A stretch of 64,000 bases of DNA from Pseudomonas mosselii (GCF_019823065.1 NZ_CP081966.1:3441501-3505500); one strand, 5' to 3'; shown: positions 37,551 through 47,286, counted from the first letter of the stretch. Notes: a model not told the origin generated them from the letters alone. Numbers and translations are program-made.

Positions 37551-37769
37551 GGCGTGTCTCCTGATACGAGGTCTTGTGTGGGGAGGCTTCACTCCCCGGT
37601 CGAGAGCCATTTCACGCCTGCCAGGTATCCCGCTTGTGTCCGCCCAGTGCCCTTCGTGCTTCTTCCTGTATCTGTGCCGCCAACAGATACACTGCAATAC
37701 AAACCTGGGCAGGCAAGTCCGGATCCGCTCGGTACACTGCGCCCATTCCCCACGTACAAGGACATCCCG

Positions 37770-38510
37770 ATGGAACACGCCGATCACATCCTGGTCGTCG
37801 ACGACGACCGCGAGATCCGCGAACTGGTCGGCAACTACCTGAAGAAGAACGGCCTGCGCACCAGCATCGTTGCCGATGGCCGGCAGATGCGCGCCTTCCT
37901 GGAAAACAACGCCGTCGACCTGATCGTCCTCGACATCATGATGCCCGGCGACGACGGCCTGCTGCTGTGCCGCGAACTGCGCGCCGGCAAGCACCGCAAC
38001 ACGCCGGTGCTGATGCTCACCGCGCGCAACGACGAGACCGACCGCATCATCGGCCTGGAGATGGGCGCCGACGACTACCTGACCAAGCCGTTCTCCGCCC
38101 GCGAGCTGCTGGCGCGGATCAACGCCGTGCTGCGCCGCACGCGCATGCTGCCGCCGAACCTCACCATCAGCGAAAGCAGCCGGCTGATCGCCTTCGGCCA
38201 ATGGCGCCTGGACACCACCGCCCGCCACCTGCTCGACAACGAAGGCACCCTGGTGGCGCTGTCGGGCGCCGAGTACCGCCTGCTGCGGGTATTCCTCGAC
38301 CATCCGCAGCGGGTGCTCAGCCGCGAACAGTTGCTCAACCTCACCCAGGGCCGCGAGGCGGACATTTTCGATCGCTCCATCGACCTGCTGGTCAGCCGCC
38401 TGCGCCAGCGCCTGGGTGACGACGCCCGCGAACCCACCTGCATCAAGACCGTGCGCAGCGAGGGCTACGTGTTCTCGCTGCCGGTACAGCTGCTGGAGTC
38501 GCCGGCATGA
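37770..38510 (+). CDS. OmpR-family response regulator
   Basis: A 246-residue regulator: acidic residues D11-D13, phosphoacceptor D55 in IVLDIMMPGDDG, DDYLTKPF lysine and a winged helix with DRSIDLLVSRLRQRLGDD and IKTVRSEGYVFS. AAGGAC precedes ATG 37770. Its TGA overlaps the kinase ATG by four bases. The divergent DUF2790-thioredoxin pair is a reasonable candidate target, but nothing in the sequence proves it. Confidence 0.9.
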   Translation: MEHADHILVVDDDREIRELVGNYLKKNGLRTSIVADGRQMRAFLENNAVDLIVLDIMMPGDDGLLLCRELRAGKHRNTPVLMLTARNDETDRIIGLEMGADDYLTKPFSARELLARINAVLRRTRMLPPNLTISESSRLIAFGQWRLDTTARHLLDNEGTLVALSGAEYRLLRVFLDHPQRVLSREQLLNLTQGREADIFDRSIDLLVSRLRQRLGDDAREPTCIKTVRSEGYVFSLPVQLLESPA

Positions 38511-39793
38511 AATGGCCGCGCACCCTGGCCTCGCGCCTGGCCCTGATCTTCTTCACCGGGCTGGTGCTGGCCTACGGCCTGTCGTTCAGCCTGCAAGCCT
38601 ACGAACGTTTTATCAGCAGCCGCTCGATGATGCTCAGCAACCTGGAGCTGGACGTCTCGACCTCGGTGGCCATCCTCGACCGCCTGCCCGCCGCCGAACG
38701 GCCGGCCTGGCTGTCGCGCCTGGAGCGGCGCACCTACCGCTACCGCCTGGACGGTGGCCTGCCCGGCGAAGCCATGCCCAGCGCCGACCCACCCATGGCC
38801 GCCGAATCCATCGTCAAGGCCATCGGCGACCGCTACGCCCTGACCTTCCAGGAGATTCCCGGCCCCAACGCGCACTTCCAGGCCCACCTGCGCCTGGCCG
38901 ACGGCGCGCCGCTGACCATCGACGTCACCCCCGCCCCGGTACCGGTGGCCACCTGGCTGCCGGTGGTGCTGCTGATCCAGCTGGCGGTGCTGCTGGCCTG
39001 TACCTGGCTGGCGGTGCGCCTGGCCATCGGCCCGCTGACCCGCCTGGTCCAGGCGGTGGACAACCTTGATCCGAACAGCCCCGGCCCGCAGTTGGACGAA
39101 AGCGGCCCGCGCGAGGTGCGCTACGCCGCCGTGGCCTTCAACGCGCTGCAGGCGCGCATCGGCGCCTACCTCAAGGAACGCATGCAGCTGCTCGCTGCCA
39201 TCTCCCATGACCTGCAGACGCCGATCACGCGCATGAAGCTGCGCGTCGAACAGATGGACGACGGCCACGAGAAGGACAAGCTGGCGCACGACCTGGACGC
39301 CATGGAGCACCTGGTGCGCGAAGGCGTGGCCTATGCCCGCAGCATGGACAGCGGCACCGAGGCGCCATGCCGGGTCAACCTCGACGCCTTCCTCGACAGC
39401 CTGGTGTTCGACTACCAGGACAGCGGCGCCCGGGTGGACCGCCACGGCAGCGCCCAGGCTACCCTGCAAACCCGCCCCCATGCCCTGCGCCGGGTACTGG
39501 TTAACCTGGTGGACAATGCTCTCAAGTTCGCCGGCGCCGCGCAGCTCGAGGTGGGCTGCGAGAACGGCGTGACACTGATCCGTGTGCTCGATGATGGCCC
39601 GGGGATTCCCGAGGCGGAGCTCGACGACGTGCTCAAACCGTTCTACCGGGTCGAAGGCTCGCGCAACCGCAGCACTGGCGGCACCGGACTGGGACTGGCG
39701 ATCGCCCAGCAACTGACCCAGGCCATGGGCGGCAGCCTGACCTTGCGCAACCGCGCCGAAGGCGGGCTGTGCGCGCAGGTCGAGCTGCGCTGA
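38507..39793 (+). CDS. Sensor histidine kinase, partner of the upstream regulator
   Basis: A 428-residue inner membrane kinase with membrane helices near 10-30 and 150-172 and a periplasmic loop of about 115 residues. A HAMP linker follows (RLAIGPLTRLVQAVDNL). The phosphoacceptor is H234 in AISHDLQTPITRM. The ATPase domain has LVDNALKFAG, DDGPGIPE and GTGLGLAIAQQ. The overlap ATGA with the regulator shows translational coupling. The signal is unknown. Confidence 0.9.
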   Translation: MKWPRTLASRLALIFFTGLVLAYGLSFSLQAYERFISSRSMMLSNLELDVSTSVAILDRLPAAERPAWLSRLERRTYRYRLDGGLPGEAMPSADPPMAAESIVKAIGDRYALTFQEIPGPNAHFQAHLRLADGAPLTIDVTPAPVPVATWLPVVLLIQLAVLLACTWLAVRLAIGPLTRLVQAVDNLDPNSPGPQLDESGPREVRYAAVAFNALQARIGAYLKERMQLLAAISHDLQTPITRMKLRVEQMDDGHEKDKLAHDLDAMEHLVREGVAYARSMDSGTEAPCRVNLDAFLDSLVFDYQDSGARVDRHGSAQATLQTRPHALRRVLVNLVDNALKFAGAAQLEVGCENGVTLIRVLDDGPGIPEAELDDVLKPFYRVEGSRNRSTGGTGLGLAIAQQLTQAMGGSLTLRNRAEGGLCAQVELR

Positions 39794-39923
39794 AGCCACA
39801 ACCGCGGTCTCATACAGGGATTGCGCAAAGCTTGGGGAGCGGCGACAACAAAGCAAGATCGTTCAAGCCACCCTCGGAGCTGTCTGTCATGCTGGCCTGC
39901 CCTGTCGATTCGTTGTCGTTCCC

Positions 39924-40622
39924 ATGTCCAGCCCTCCGCTCGCCCGCCACGCCTTTCTCCATGGCGCCATCGCCATCCTGCCGCTGTCCTTGGCCGTCGC
40001 GCCCTGGGGCCTGCTGGCCGGCTCCATGGCCATCGAAGCCAACCTCAGCGCCTGGCAAGGCCAGGGCCTGTCGGCCATTGTCTTCGCCGGTGCCGCGCAA
40101 CTGGTGGCCATCGGCATGCTCAAGGGCGGCGCCAACCTGCTGTCGATCCTGCTCACCACCCTGCTGCTGACCTCGCAGCACCTGCTCTACGGGCTGTCCA
40201 TGCGCCCGGTGATGTCCGGCTTGCCGACCCGCTGGCGCCTGGGCCTGGGCTTTCTGCTTACCGACGAGTTCTTCGCCCTGACCAGCCACCACGACCAGCA
40301 GCAGTTCAACCGCTGGTACGCCCTTGGGGTCGGCCTGACCTTCTACGTGGCCTGGAACCTGTTCACCCTCGCCGGCATCATCCTCGGCCAGAACATTCCA
40401 CATCTGGACCAGCTGGGCCTGGACTTCTCCATCGTCGCCACCTTCGTTGCGCTGATCGCGCCGCTGGTGCGCAACCTGCCGACCGTGGTGTGCGTGGCGG
40501 TGTCGCTGTTCTGCTCGGTGCTGTTCAGCTACTGGCACTGGGAAACTGCCCTGGTGGCAGCCGGCCTGCTGGGCATGGCCGCCGGGTTCGTCTGCCAGAA
40601 ATTCTCCGGAGGCCGCTCATGA
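39924..40622 (+). CDS. azlC: AzlC-type branched-chain amino acid exporter, large subunit
   Basis: A 232-residue membrane protein. AILPLSLAVAPWGLLAGSMAIEANLS and the central FAGAAQLVAIGMLKGGANLLSILLTTLLLTSQHLLYGLSMRP are the AzlC/YgaZ core. The large subunit works with an AzlD/YgaH partner to export valine, leucine or related amino acids. The three genes azlC, azlD and araC overlap by four bases each, indicating one operon. Confidence 0.9.
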   Translation: MSSPPLARHAFLHGAIAILPLSLAVAPWGLLAGSMAIEANLSAWQGQGLSAIVFAGAAQLVAIGMLKGGANLLSILLTTLLLTSQHLLYGLSMRPVMSGLPTRWRLGLGFLLTDEFFALTSHHDQQQFNRWYALGVGLTFYVAWNLFTLAGIILGQNIPHLDQLGLDFSIVATFVALIAPLVRNLPTVVCVAVSLFCSVLFSYWHWETALVAAGLLGMAAGFVCQKFSGGRS

Positions 40623-40933
40623 TCTGGCTGCTGATCGTCGCCATGGGCGCGGCGGTGTTTCTCAACCGCTACGCCTTCCTCGAACCACGCCTGCCGCTGC
40701 GCCTGAGCTCCAACGCGCGGCAGTTCCTCGGCTTCGCCGTGCCCGGCATGCTCACCGCGATCTGCGGGCCGATCATCTTCCTGCCCGGCCACCAGCTTGA
40801 GTTGAGCCCGCTCAACCCTTACCTGCTCGGCTCGGTGGTGGCGATCGCCCTGGTGCTGTTGACCCGCAGCGTATTGCTGAGCATGCTGGCGAGCATGCTG
40901 ATCTTCTTCCTTCTGCGCAGCTGGCTGGCATGA
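40619..40933 (+). CDS. azlD: AzlD-type amino acid exporter, small subunit
   Basis: A 104-residue protein with four hydrophobic helices, the usual size of AzlD/YgaH. FLNRYAFLEPRLPLRLSSNARQFLGFAVPGMLTAI is the conserved segment. ATG 40619 overlaps the azlC TGA, and its own TGA overlaps the next ATG. Confidence 0.9.
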   Translation: MIWLLIVAMGAAVFLNRYAFLEPRLPLRLSSNARQFLGFAVPGMLTAICGPIIFLPGHQLELSPLNPYLLGSVVAIALVLLTRSVLLSMLASMLIFFLLRSWLA

Positions 40934-41763
40934 GCACGCCCCTGCGCGAACAGGCCCACCTGTGGCAGGCGCCCGCCCTCGGCGACGTCGAGATGCTGCA
41001 CGCCCGCTACATCCAGCAGCGCTTCGCCCCACATGTGCACGAAGGCTACGTGTTCACCGTGATCGAGTCCGGCGCCCAGCGTTTCTGGCACCGCGGCAGC
41101 GAGCATTTGGCGCCGGTGGGCAGCATGGTGCTGATCAATCCCGACGAACTGCACACCGGCGCCACCGCCCACGAGGCCGGCTGGCGCTACCGTGGCTTCT
41201 ACCCCGAGCACGAGCGGGTCAGCGGCGTGCTCGACGAACTGGAGCTTGGCCGCCACGGCCTGCCCCGGTTCAAGGACAGCGTGATCCAGGACCCGGCCCT
41301 GGCCGCCGCCTTCAGCCAGCTGCACAAGCTGTCCGAGTCCTGCGCCAGCGCCCTGGAGCAGCAGACCGCCTGGCGCCAGGCGGTACTGGCGCTGGTGCAA
41401 CGCCATGGCCACTGCGCCGAACCCGCCGCCCCCGGCAACGAGCCACTGGCCGTGGCTCGTGCCCGCGAGCTGCTGGAGAGCCAACTGGCCGAGCCGCCCT
41501 CGCTGGAAGCCCTGGCGGCGGCGGTGAACCTGTCGCCGTTCCACTTCGCCCGGGTGTTCCGCCAGGCCACCGGCCTGCCGCCCCACGCCTGGCTCAAGCA
41601 GCGCCGCCTGGCCCGCGCCCGCGAGCTGCTGCGCAGCGGCCTGCCGGCACTGGAGGTCGCCGTGACCCTGGGCTTCGCCGACCAGAGCCACCTCAGCCGC
41701 CAGTTCAAGCAGGCCTATGGCGTTACGCCGGGGGCCTATCGCCAGGCCTGTCTGGGCCTGTAG
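40930..41763 (+). CDS. AraC-family regulator of the azlCD operon
   Basis: A 277-residue protein with an N-terminal cupin (RFAPHVHEGYVFTVIESGAQRFWHRG, HLAPVGSMVLINPDELHTG) and a C-terminal double helix-turn-helix (SLEALAAAVNLSPFHFARVFRQATGLPPHAWLKQ, LEVAVTLGFADQSHLSRQFKQAYGVTPGAYR). Being third in the overlapping operon it probably senses the exported amino acid and controls azlCD. Its 3' end overlaps the convergent AraC-type gene by 41 bases. Confidence 0.88.
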   Translation: MSTPLREQAHLWQAPALGDVEMLHARYIQQRFAPHVHEGYVFTVIESGAQRFWHRGSEHLAPVGSMVLINPDELHTGATAHEAGWRYRGFYPEHERVSGVLDELELGRHGLPRFKDSVIQDPALAAAFSQLHKLSESCASALEQQTAWRQAVLALVQRHGHCAEPAAPGNEPLAVARARELLESQLAEPPSLEALAAAVNLSPFHFARVFRQATGLPPHAWLKQRRLARARELLRSGLPALEVAVTLGFADQSHLSRQFKQAYGVTPGAYRQACLGL

Positions 41764-42532
41764 CCGCGCCACGGTTCCAGGCCCCTGGCGTGGTGCCGGT
41801 CATGCCGCGGAAGAAGGCAATGAACGCACTGTCGCTGGCGAACCCCAGGTCGTCGGCGATAGCGCCCAGTGGCCGCTGCAATGCCAGCTGCTCCAGCGCA
41901 CGCAACAGCCGCCACTGCTGGCGCCATTGCTGATAGGACATGCCAGTGTCCCGGCGCAGCAGGCGGCTGATGGTCTTCTCGCTGGCACCGACTTGTTGCG
42001 CCAGTTCACCCAACGCCGGCGGCAGGCGCTCGAGTCGCTCGACCAGCCCGGCCAGGCGCCTATCGCCAGGCAATGGCAGGAACATCGGTTGGTGAGGTGC
42101 AAGGCGCAACTCACCCAGACACAGCGCCAGCAAATGCGTTTGGTCGCCTTGGTCCCAGGCCGTGTCGAACGGCGCCTGGGCGATGCGTTCGAGCAGTTCG
42201 CGCAGCATCGGGTTGACGCTGATGATCGTCACCTCGTCGGGCAGCCCCACGCTGAGCGCGGTGCTGAAGTAGAGCGAGCGATAGTCCACCGTTTCGCGCA
42301 TGCGCGCGCGGTGCTCCAGCCCTGCCGGAATCCACGCTGCCTGGGTCGGCGGCAACAGGCACAGGCGCCCGGGCGTCTGGATACGCACGCAGCCCTGACG
42401 GGTGAACAGCAGCTGTCCGCGGCCATGCCGGTGGCGCCCGGAGTCGTGGTCGCCCAGGGCCGAGCAGATGCCCACTACCGACGCATCGAATGCATCGGGA
42501 TCGAAGTGGGCGTCGGGGGCTAACCAGGCCAT
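41723..42532 (-). CDS. AraC-family regulator divergent from a Bcr/CflA exporter
   Basis: A 269-residue protein with a cupin sensor (GRHRHGRGQLLFTRQGCVRI, LLPPTQAAWIPAGLEHRARM) and a C-terminal helix-turn-helix pair (GELAQQVGASEKTISRLLRRDTGMSYQQWRQQWRLLRAL, LGAIADDLGFASDSAFIAFFRGMTGTTPGAW). Such regulators usually control the neighbouring exporter, whose start lies 72 bases away on the other strand. Its tail overlaps the azl operon regulator. Confidence 0.87.
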   Translation of the reverse strand: MAWLAPDAHFDPDAFDASVVGICSALGDHDSGRHRHGRGQLLFTRQGCVRIQTPGRLCLLPPTQAAWIPAGLEHRARMRETVDYRSLYFSTALSVGLPDEVTIISVNPMLRELLERIAQAPFDTAWDQGDQTHLLALCLGELRLAPHQPMFLPLPGDRRLAGLVERLERLPPALGELAQQVGASEKTISRLLRRDTGMSYQQWRQQWRLLRALEQLALQRPLGAIADDLGFASDSAFIAFFRGMTGTTPGAWNRGAATGPDRPGDRPPA

Positions 42533-42604
42533 GGCAGTAATTGTCCGATTTCAACGATAGATCAGCAGAGTCGCGATAATAGCCCACGGCACAACGTCCC
42601 TACC

Positions 42605-43792
42605 ATGACCATTCGTTTGTGCTGCAAGGCATTCACTCCCATGCTTTCCCGTTCCTGGTTGGCCCTGGCCACCGCCCTGCTGATGTTTCCTCAGGTTGCC
42701 GAAACCCTCTACAGCCCTGCCCTGGTCTCCTTGGCCGAAGCATTCGCCGTCAGCCCTGCCCAGGCTTCGCTGACCCTGTCGCTGTATTTTTTCGCCTTTG
42801 CCGCCGGGGTGCTGGCCTGGGGGCGTGCCTGCGACCTGTGGGGGCGGCGCCCGACCATGCTTGCCGGGCTGCAGCTCTACGCTGGTGCAGCACTGGCAGC
42901 GCTGCTGGCGACCGACTTCAGCCAACTGCTGCTGGCGCGGATCGTGGCGGCGTTCGCCGCAGCGGTGGGCTCCGTGGTGACCCAGACCGTCCTGCGCGAT
43001 CGCCATGCCGGCCCTGATCTGGCCCGGGTGTTCTCGTTGATCGGCGTATGCCTGGCGCTCAGTCCAGCGCTGGGGCTGATGAGCGGCGCCTGGCTGGACC
43101 GGCTGTTCGGCTATCACGGCGTACTCGCCAGCCAGTTGCTGATGGCCGCGCTGCTGCTGGGCTGGAGCTGGCGTGGACTGCCCGAGACACGCCCCGCCAC
43201 GCAGGCAACGCCCGCGTTCGGTCAGGTGCTGCGGCGCCTGCTGCGTGACCGTCGTGTGCTGTTGGCCAGCGCCCTGGTGGCGGTGTTCAACATCAGTGTG
43301 TTCAGTTGGTACAGCTTGGCGCCGTTTGTTTTCGAGCGCCTCGGTGCCAGCCCGTGGATGGGCTACTCCGGCGCGGCGCTGGCGCTCGGCTCGCTGCTGG
43401 GCGCGCGCCTCAATGCATGGTTGCTGCAACGCGGGGTGGCCATGGCGTGCCTGTTGCGCCTGGCGTGCCTGCTCGACCTGCTGGCGGCGCTGGCACTGTT
43501 GGGGCTGGGCGACAGCCTGTGGACGGTGCTGGCCATGGCCTTGGTGATGTTCGCCTTCGCCATGGCGATTCCGCTGGTGCTGGGCTCGGCGCTGGTCGAC
43601 TACGCCGACTGCCGTGGCACGGCGGGTGCGTTGTTCGGCTTGTTCTACTACCTGCAGATCGGAGCGGGACTACTGCTGGCGGGTGCTTGCCAGGCTATGG
43701 GGGGGACGCTGTTTGTCTGTGCGATGGCGGCCTGGGCACTGGCCATCGGCTACGAGCAGCCTGGCCGGGCGCTGCTACACTCAAGGGGCTGA
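42605..43792 (+). CDS. MFS drug/small-molecule exporter, Bcr/CflA type
   Basis: A 395-residue protein with 12 hydrophobic helices. YSPALVSLAEAF, LYFFAFAAGVLAWGRACDLWGRRPTMLAGLQLY (motif A) and VVTQTVLRDRHAG follow the Bcr/CflA pattern of proton-driven exporters. The start may instead be ATG 42641 (MLSRSWLAL), which gives a tighter N-terminus. Probably controlled by the divergent AraC gene. The substrate is unknown. Confidence 0.86.
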   Translation: MTIRLCCKAFTPMLSRSWLALATALLMFPQVAETLYSPALVSLAEAFAVSPAQASLTLSLYFFAFAAGVLAWGRACDLWGRRPTMLAGLQLYAGAALAALLATDFSQLLLARIVAAFAAAVGSVVTQTVLRDRHAGPDLARVFSLIGVCLALSPALGLMSGAWLDRLFGYHGVLASQLLMAALLLGWSWRGLPETRPATQATPAFGQVLRRLLRDRRVLLASALVAVFNISVFSWYSLAPFVFERLGASPWMGYSGAALALGSLLGARLNAWLLQRGVAMACLLRLACLLDLLAALALLGLGDSLWTVLAMALVMFAFAMAIPLVLGSALVDYADCRGTAGALFGLFYYLQIGAGLLLAGACQAMGGTLFVCAMAAWALAIGYEQPGRALLHSRG

Positions 43793-43807
43793 ATGGAGGA
43801 TCGCGTC

Positions 43808-44035
43808 ATGTCCGAACGAGAAATCACCACGCTCCTGTCGCTGATGAGCCAGCGCCAGGCCTGCCTGAGCAGTGCCTGCAAGGAGATCGCCGACTGGATC
43901 GACCGCCAGGGCGATGTGCCTGCCGCCGGGAAGATCCGCGCCAGCCTGAAGGCGCTGGAGGCCGAGGATGCGCAAGTGCGCAAGACCCTGACTTCGCTGA
44001 ACATCGAGCGGCCGCTGCCACGTTTTCGTAGCTGA
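43808..44035 (+). CDS. Small cytoplasmic protein of unknown function
   Basis: A 75-residue helical protein (MSEREITTLLSLMSQRQACLSSACKEIADWIDRQG...). GGAGG at 43796-43800 sits seven bases before ATG 43808, which is better placed than the ATG 15 bases earlier. It is 15 bases downstream of the exporter and may be cotranscribed. No family was recognised. Confidence 0.65.
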   Translation: MSEREITTLLSLMSQRQACLSSACKEIADWIDRQGDVPAAGKIRASLKALEAEDAQVRKTLTSLNIERPLPRFRS

Positions 44036-44045
44036 CCGCCGAAAA

Positions 44046-44104
44046 CCATCGCGGGTCAAGCCCGCTCCCACCGATCGCGTGGAAGCGGGCTTGACCCGCG
44101 ATGG
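44046..44104. repeat. REP-type palindrome
   Basis: Arms CCATCGCGGGTCAAGCCCGCT from 44046 and its near-perfect complement ending at 44104, with a loop of about 12 bases. It matches the classical P. putida REP core. It lies between the convergent small gene and the PCuAC gene. Confidence 0.92.
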
Positions 44105-44112
44105 TGGCTGTA

Positions 44113-44595
44113 TCAGTGGTTCATGTGCATATGGTCATGCCCGCCGCCAGCCTCGGCGTTGAGCGCACGCACCGGCGCCTGCACCTGCAGGGTTTCCTTG
44201 GCGCCCTTGGCATCCTCGATGGTCAGGGTCAGCGGCACCTGCTCGCCTTCCTTCACCTGCTGGTTCAGGCCCATCAGCATCACGTGGTAGCCGTTCGGGT
44301 CCAACTTCACCGCCTTGCCCGCCGGCAGATCGACCGCCTTCACTTCACGCATGCCCATCACATCGCCGTTCATGGTCATCTCGTGCACCTGCACGGTCTT
44401 GGCCACGGGCGAGGCGACGCTCACCAGCTTGCTGTCGCTGCTGGCGGTCAGGGTCATGAAGGCGCCGGTCGACTGCTGGTGCGGCACGCTGGCGCGGACC
44501 CAGGCGTCGCTCACGGTGGTCTGGGCGAAAGCCGGCAGGGCCATGCCCAGCAGGGCCAGGGCGGCCAGGCCGCGTTTGATCGGTTGCATCGACAT
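44113..44595 (-). CDS. Periplasmic copper chaperone PCuAC
   Basis: A 160-residue protein with a signal peptide (ending LPAFAQ). The copper-binding pattern is the H/M set in VHEMTMNGDVMGMREV and GYHVMLMGL (H-x10-M-x21-H-x-M type), and a histidine/methionine-rich tail (GGGHDHMHMNH) is an added copper ligand set. PCuAC hands Cu(I) to cytochrome oxidase CuA sites. It begins immediately after the Sco stop codon, so the two act as one copper-delivery operon. The start may be MSMQP (44595) or MQPIKRG (44589). Confidence 0.9.
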   Translation of the reverse strand: MSMQPIKRGLAALALLGMALPAFAQTTVSDAWVRASVPHQQSTGAFMTLTASSDSKLVSVASPVAKTVQVHEMTMNGDVMGMREVKAVDLPAGKAVKLDPNGYHVMLMGLNQQVKEGEQVPLTLTIEDAKGAKETLQVQAPVRALNAEAGGGHDHMHMNH

Positions 44596-45204
44596 TCAGC
44601 AGATCTCCATCAGGGTGACCAGATCTTCGGCGCATTCCTTGGCATTCAGGGAATGGCCCAGGCTCAGGCGCAGGGTGCCACGCGTATCGTAGACGTAGCT
44701 GGTGGATGAGTGAGAGATGGTATAGGTGTCGCCGGCCGGGACCTTTTCGTAGAACACCTTGAACTCGCGGGCCACCTCGGCGATTTCCTCGGGGGTGCCG
44801 GTCAGGGCGACGATCGACGGGTCGAAGGCCTTGGCGTAGGCGTCGAGCACTTCGGGGGTGTCGCGCTCCGGGTCCAGGGTGATGAATACCGGCTGGAACA
44901 GCTCGCGGTCACGGCCCCTGAGGATCTTCCTGATCTGGACGATCCGCGCCAGCGCGGTCGGGCAGACCGCCGGGCACTGGGTGAAGCCGAAGAAGATCAT
45001 CGGCATCGAGCCGTAGAAGCTCGACAGGGTGCGCTCGTTGCCTTGAGTGTCCTTGAGCTTGAATTTGCGCCCTAGGATCTCGTTGCTCATGTTCTTGCCG
45101 TACTTGAAATCCAGACCCCGGGCCGGGTTGCAACCCGCCAGCAGGCCAAGCCCCAGTACGCCCATCCCGGCGACAACCGCGCGCCGGGTCAACAGATCAT
45201 TCAT
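44596..45204 (-). CDS. SCO1/SenC copper chaperone lipoprotein
   Basis: A 202-residue protein. A lipobox (LLAGC, C25) predicts a membrane-anchored lipoprotein. The thioredoxin-like fold carries the copper ligands C77 and C81 in TQCPAVCP and H165 in YTISHSSTSY. It assembles the CuA centre of cytochrome c oxidase together with PCuAC. ATG 45202-45204 (MNDLLTRRAV) is preceded by AAGGATGG. It is first in the two-gene operon. Confidence 0.91.
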   Translation of the reverse strand: MNDLLTRRAVVAGMGVLGLGLLAGCNPARGLDFKYGKNMSNEILGRKFKLKDTQGNERTLSSFYGSMPMIFFGFTQCPAVCPTALARIVQIRKILRGRDRELFQPVFITLDPERDTPEVLDAYAKAFDPSIVALTGTPEEIAEVAREFKVFYEKVPAGDTYTISHSSTSYVYDTRGTLRLSLGHSLNAKECAEDLVTLMEIC

Positions 45205-45410
45205 GGAACCATCCTTTACAGGGAAGGTGCCGACCCCTGGGATGGGCCGGCCAGAAAACCGGGGCATTCTGTCACGCTCCCCCCGCACCATCCACCCGAC
45301 ATCCGACCAATCGGGCTGCAGCCCTTTGTTTACGGGGCGCGACCGGTTGTCGCAGGGGTTGAATCCGTAACACTTTGTTGCTAGGGGTCAATGCACACAC
45401 CTGAAAAGCA

Positions 45411-45481
45411 TCGCGGGGCAAGCCCGCTCCCACGCTGTGCCCCAGGTATGCCCTAGGCGTGGGAGCGGGCTTGCCCCGCGA
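45411..45481. repeat. REP-type palindrome
   Basis: Arms TCGCGGGGCAAGCCCGCTCC... (45411-45435) and their complement (45457-45481), including CCCACGC/GCGTGGG, with a 21-base loop. It lies upstream of the Sco gene and downstream of nfuA. Confidence 0.92.
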
Positions 45482-45494
45482 TTGGAAAGACGCC

Positions 45495-46088
<594 letters not shown>

Positions 46089-46136
46089 TCACAGACTTGC
46101 CAGCAGTGTACGCCAACCCGGCCCTCGAACAAAGTC

Positions 46137-47171
46137 CTAGTATTTGACTCGGGATAGCACCAGCGCAGGCTCCACGGCGCCACGCCCCGCGAATCCGGCC
46201 TTGAGCCGCCCGTACAGGCCACGCTCCAGCCAGTGGTAACTAAGCCACGACATTAGTCCGATTGACGGTACGCACAAGGCGAATACCAGGTACGGGTTCA
46301 AGTGCAGGTGTTCGCTGGCGAACAGCCCGCCGTACAGCACCAGCACATGCACCAGGTACACCGAATAGGAGCAATCGCCCAGCGCCTTGAGCACCCGGTT
46401 GCCCTTGAAGTAGCGCTCCAGGGCGATGAACGCCAGTACCACCAGGGCGCTGGGCAGGCCCCAGTGCAACAGGCGTTGCGAGGCGTCCAGGTGATACAGC
46501 GCATACCCCGCCACACCCAGCAGCCCCAATGGCAGCCACAGGCCCTGGCGAATCAGCCCGCGGCGGCACAGCACGCCCAGGCCGATGCCCAGCAGGAACT
46601 CGTAGACGATGTCGTTGCTGTAGAAGCGGCTGAGCACGCCGAGGCGGGCCAGCACCTCGCTGACCAGCAGCAGCGCCCCCGTCACCAGCAGCAGGTGATG
46701 ACGCTGGCGCACCAGGAACGCCAGGCCGAACAGCAGGTAGAAGAACATCTCGAAGTTCAGCGTCCAGCCGACGTTGAGGGTCGGGTACAGGCCGTAGCCG
46801 CCCGGATTCTCTGCCGGGATGAACAGCAGCGACAGCAGCAGGTGCTGCCATTCGAACACCTGGTGCGGCATCCAGCGGCTGGCGACCAGCATCAGCGCGG
46901 CCATCAGCAGGGTGTAGAACCAGTAGGCAGGCACGATGCGCAGGACGCGATTGAGCAGGAACTGCGCGGGCGCGATGTCCTTGTCGCGGGTCGAAAGGTA
47001 GATCACCAGGCCGCTGATGACGAAGAAAATGTCCACCCCTACCGCGCCGCGATCGGCGAGCAGTTGGCCGACAGGGCCGGTAGCGTTGAAGTCGAAGAAG
47101 ATCTGCATGAAGTGGTGGCAGACCACCACCCAGGCGGCGAATGCCCGGAGAGCCTGAAGCGAGTACAGCAT
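46137..47171 (-). CDS. Membrane acyltransferase (OafA/acyltransferase 3 family)
   Basis: A 344-residue protein with about ten hydrophobic helices. MLYSLQALRAFAAWVVVCHHF carries the family histidine pair, and GVDIFFVISGLVIYLST the second signature. Such proteins O-acetylate or acylate envelope glycans or lipids. ATG 47169-47171 is chosen because the upstream extension overlaps a REP-like palindrome. Substrate unknown. No glycan gene cluster is adjacent. Confidence 0.85.
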   Translation of the reverse strand: MLYSLQALRAFAAWVVVCHHFMQIFFDFNATGPVGQLLADRGAVGVDIFFVISGLVIYLSTRDKDIAPAQFLLNRVLRIVPAYWFYTLLMAALMLVASRWMPHQVFEWQHLLLSLLFIPAENPGGYGLYPTLNVGWTLNFEMFFYLLFGLAFLVRQRHHLLLVTGALLLVSEVLARLGVLSRFYSNDIVYEFLLGIGLGVLCRRGLIRQGLWLPLGLLGVAGYALYHLDASQRLLHWGLPSALVVLAFIALERYFKGNRVLKALGDCSYSVYLVHVLVLYGGLFASEHLHLNPYLVFALCVPSIGLMSWLSYHWLERGLYGRLKAGFAGRGAVEPALVLSRVKY

Positions 47172-47227
47172 GAAAAACCCTGCGATCGTCGATGCATTGA
47201 GGCCCGGCGAGCGCTTCGCGCTCGTTT

Positions 47228-47286
47228 CGCCGGCAAGTCGGCTCCCACTGGGATAGCGCACGTCTGTGGGAGCCGGCTTGCCGGCG
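47228..47286. repeat. REP-like palindrome
   Basis: Arms CGCCGGCAAGTCGGCTCCCAC (47228-47248) and GTGGGAGCCGGCTTGCCGGCG (47266-47286) with one mismatch. This is a different REP subtype (CGCCGGCAAG core) from the CGCGGGGCAAG type elsewhere in the window. It lies downstream of cti and upstream of the acyltransferase. Confidence 0.85.
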
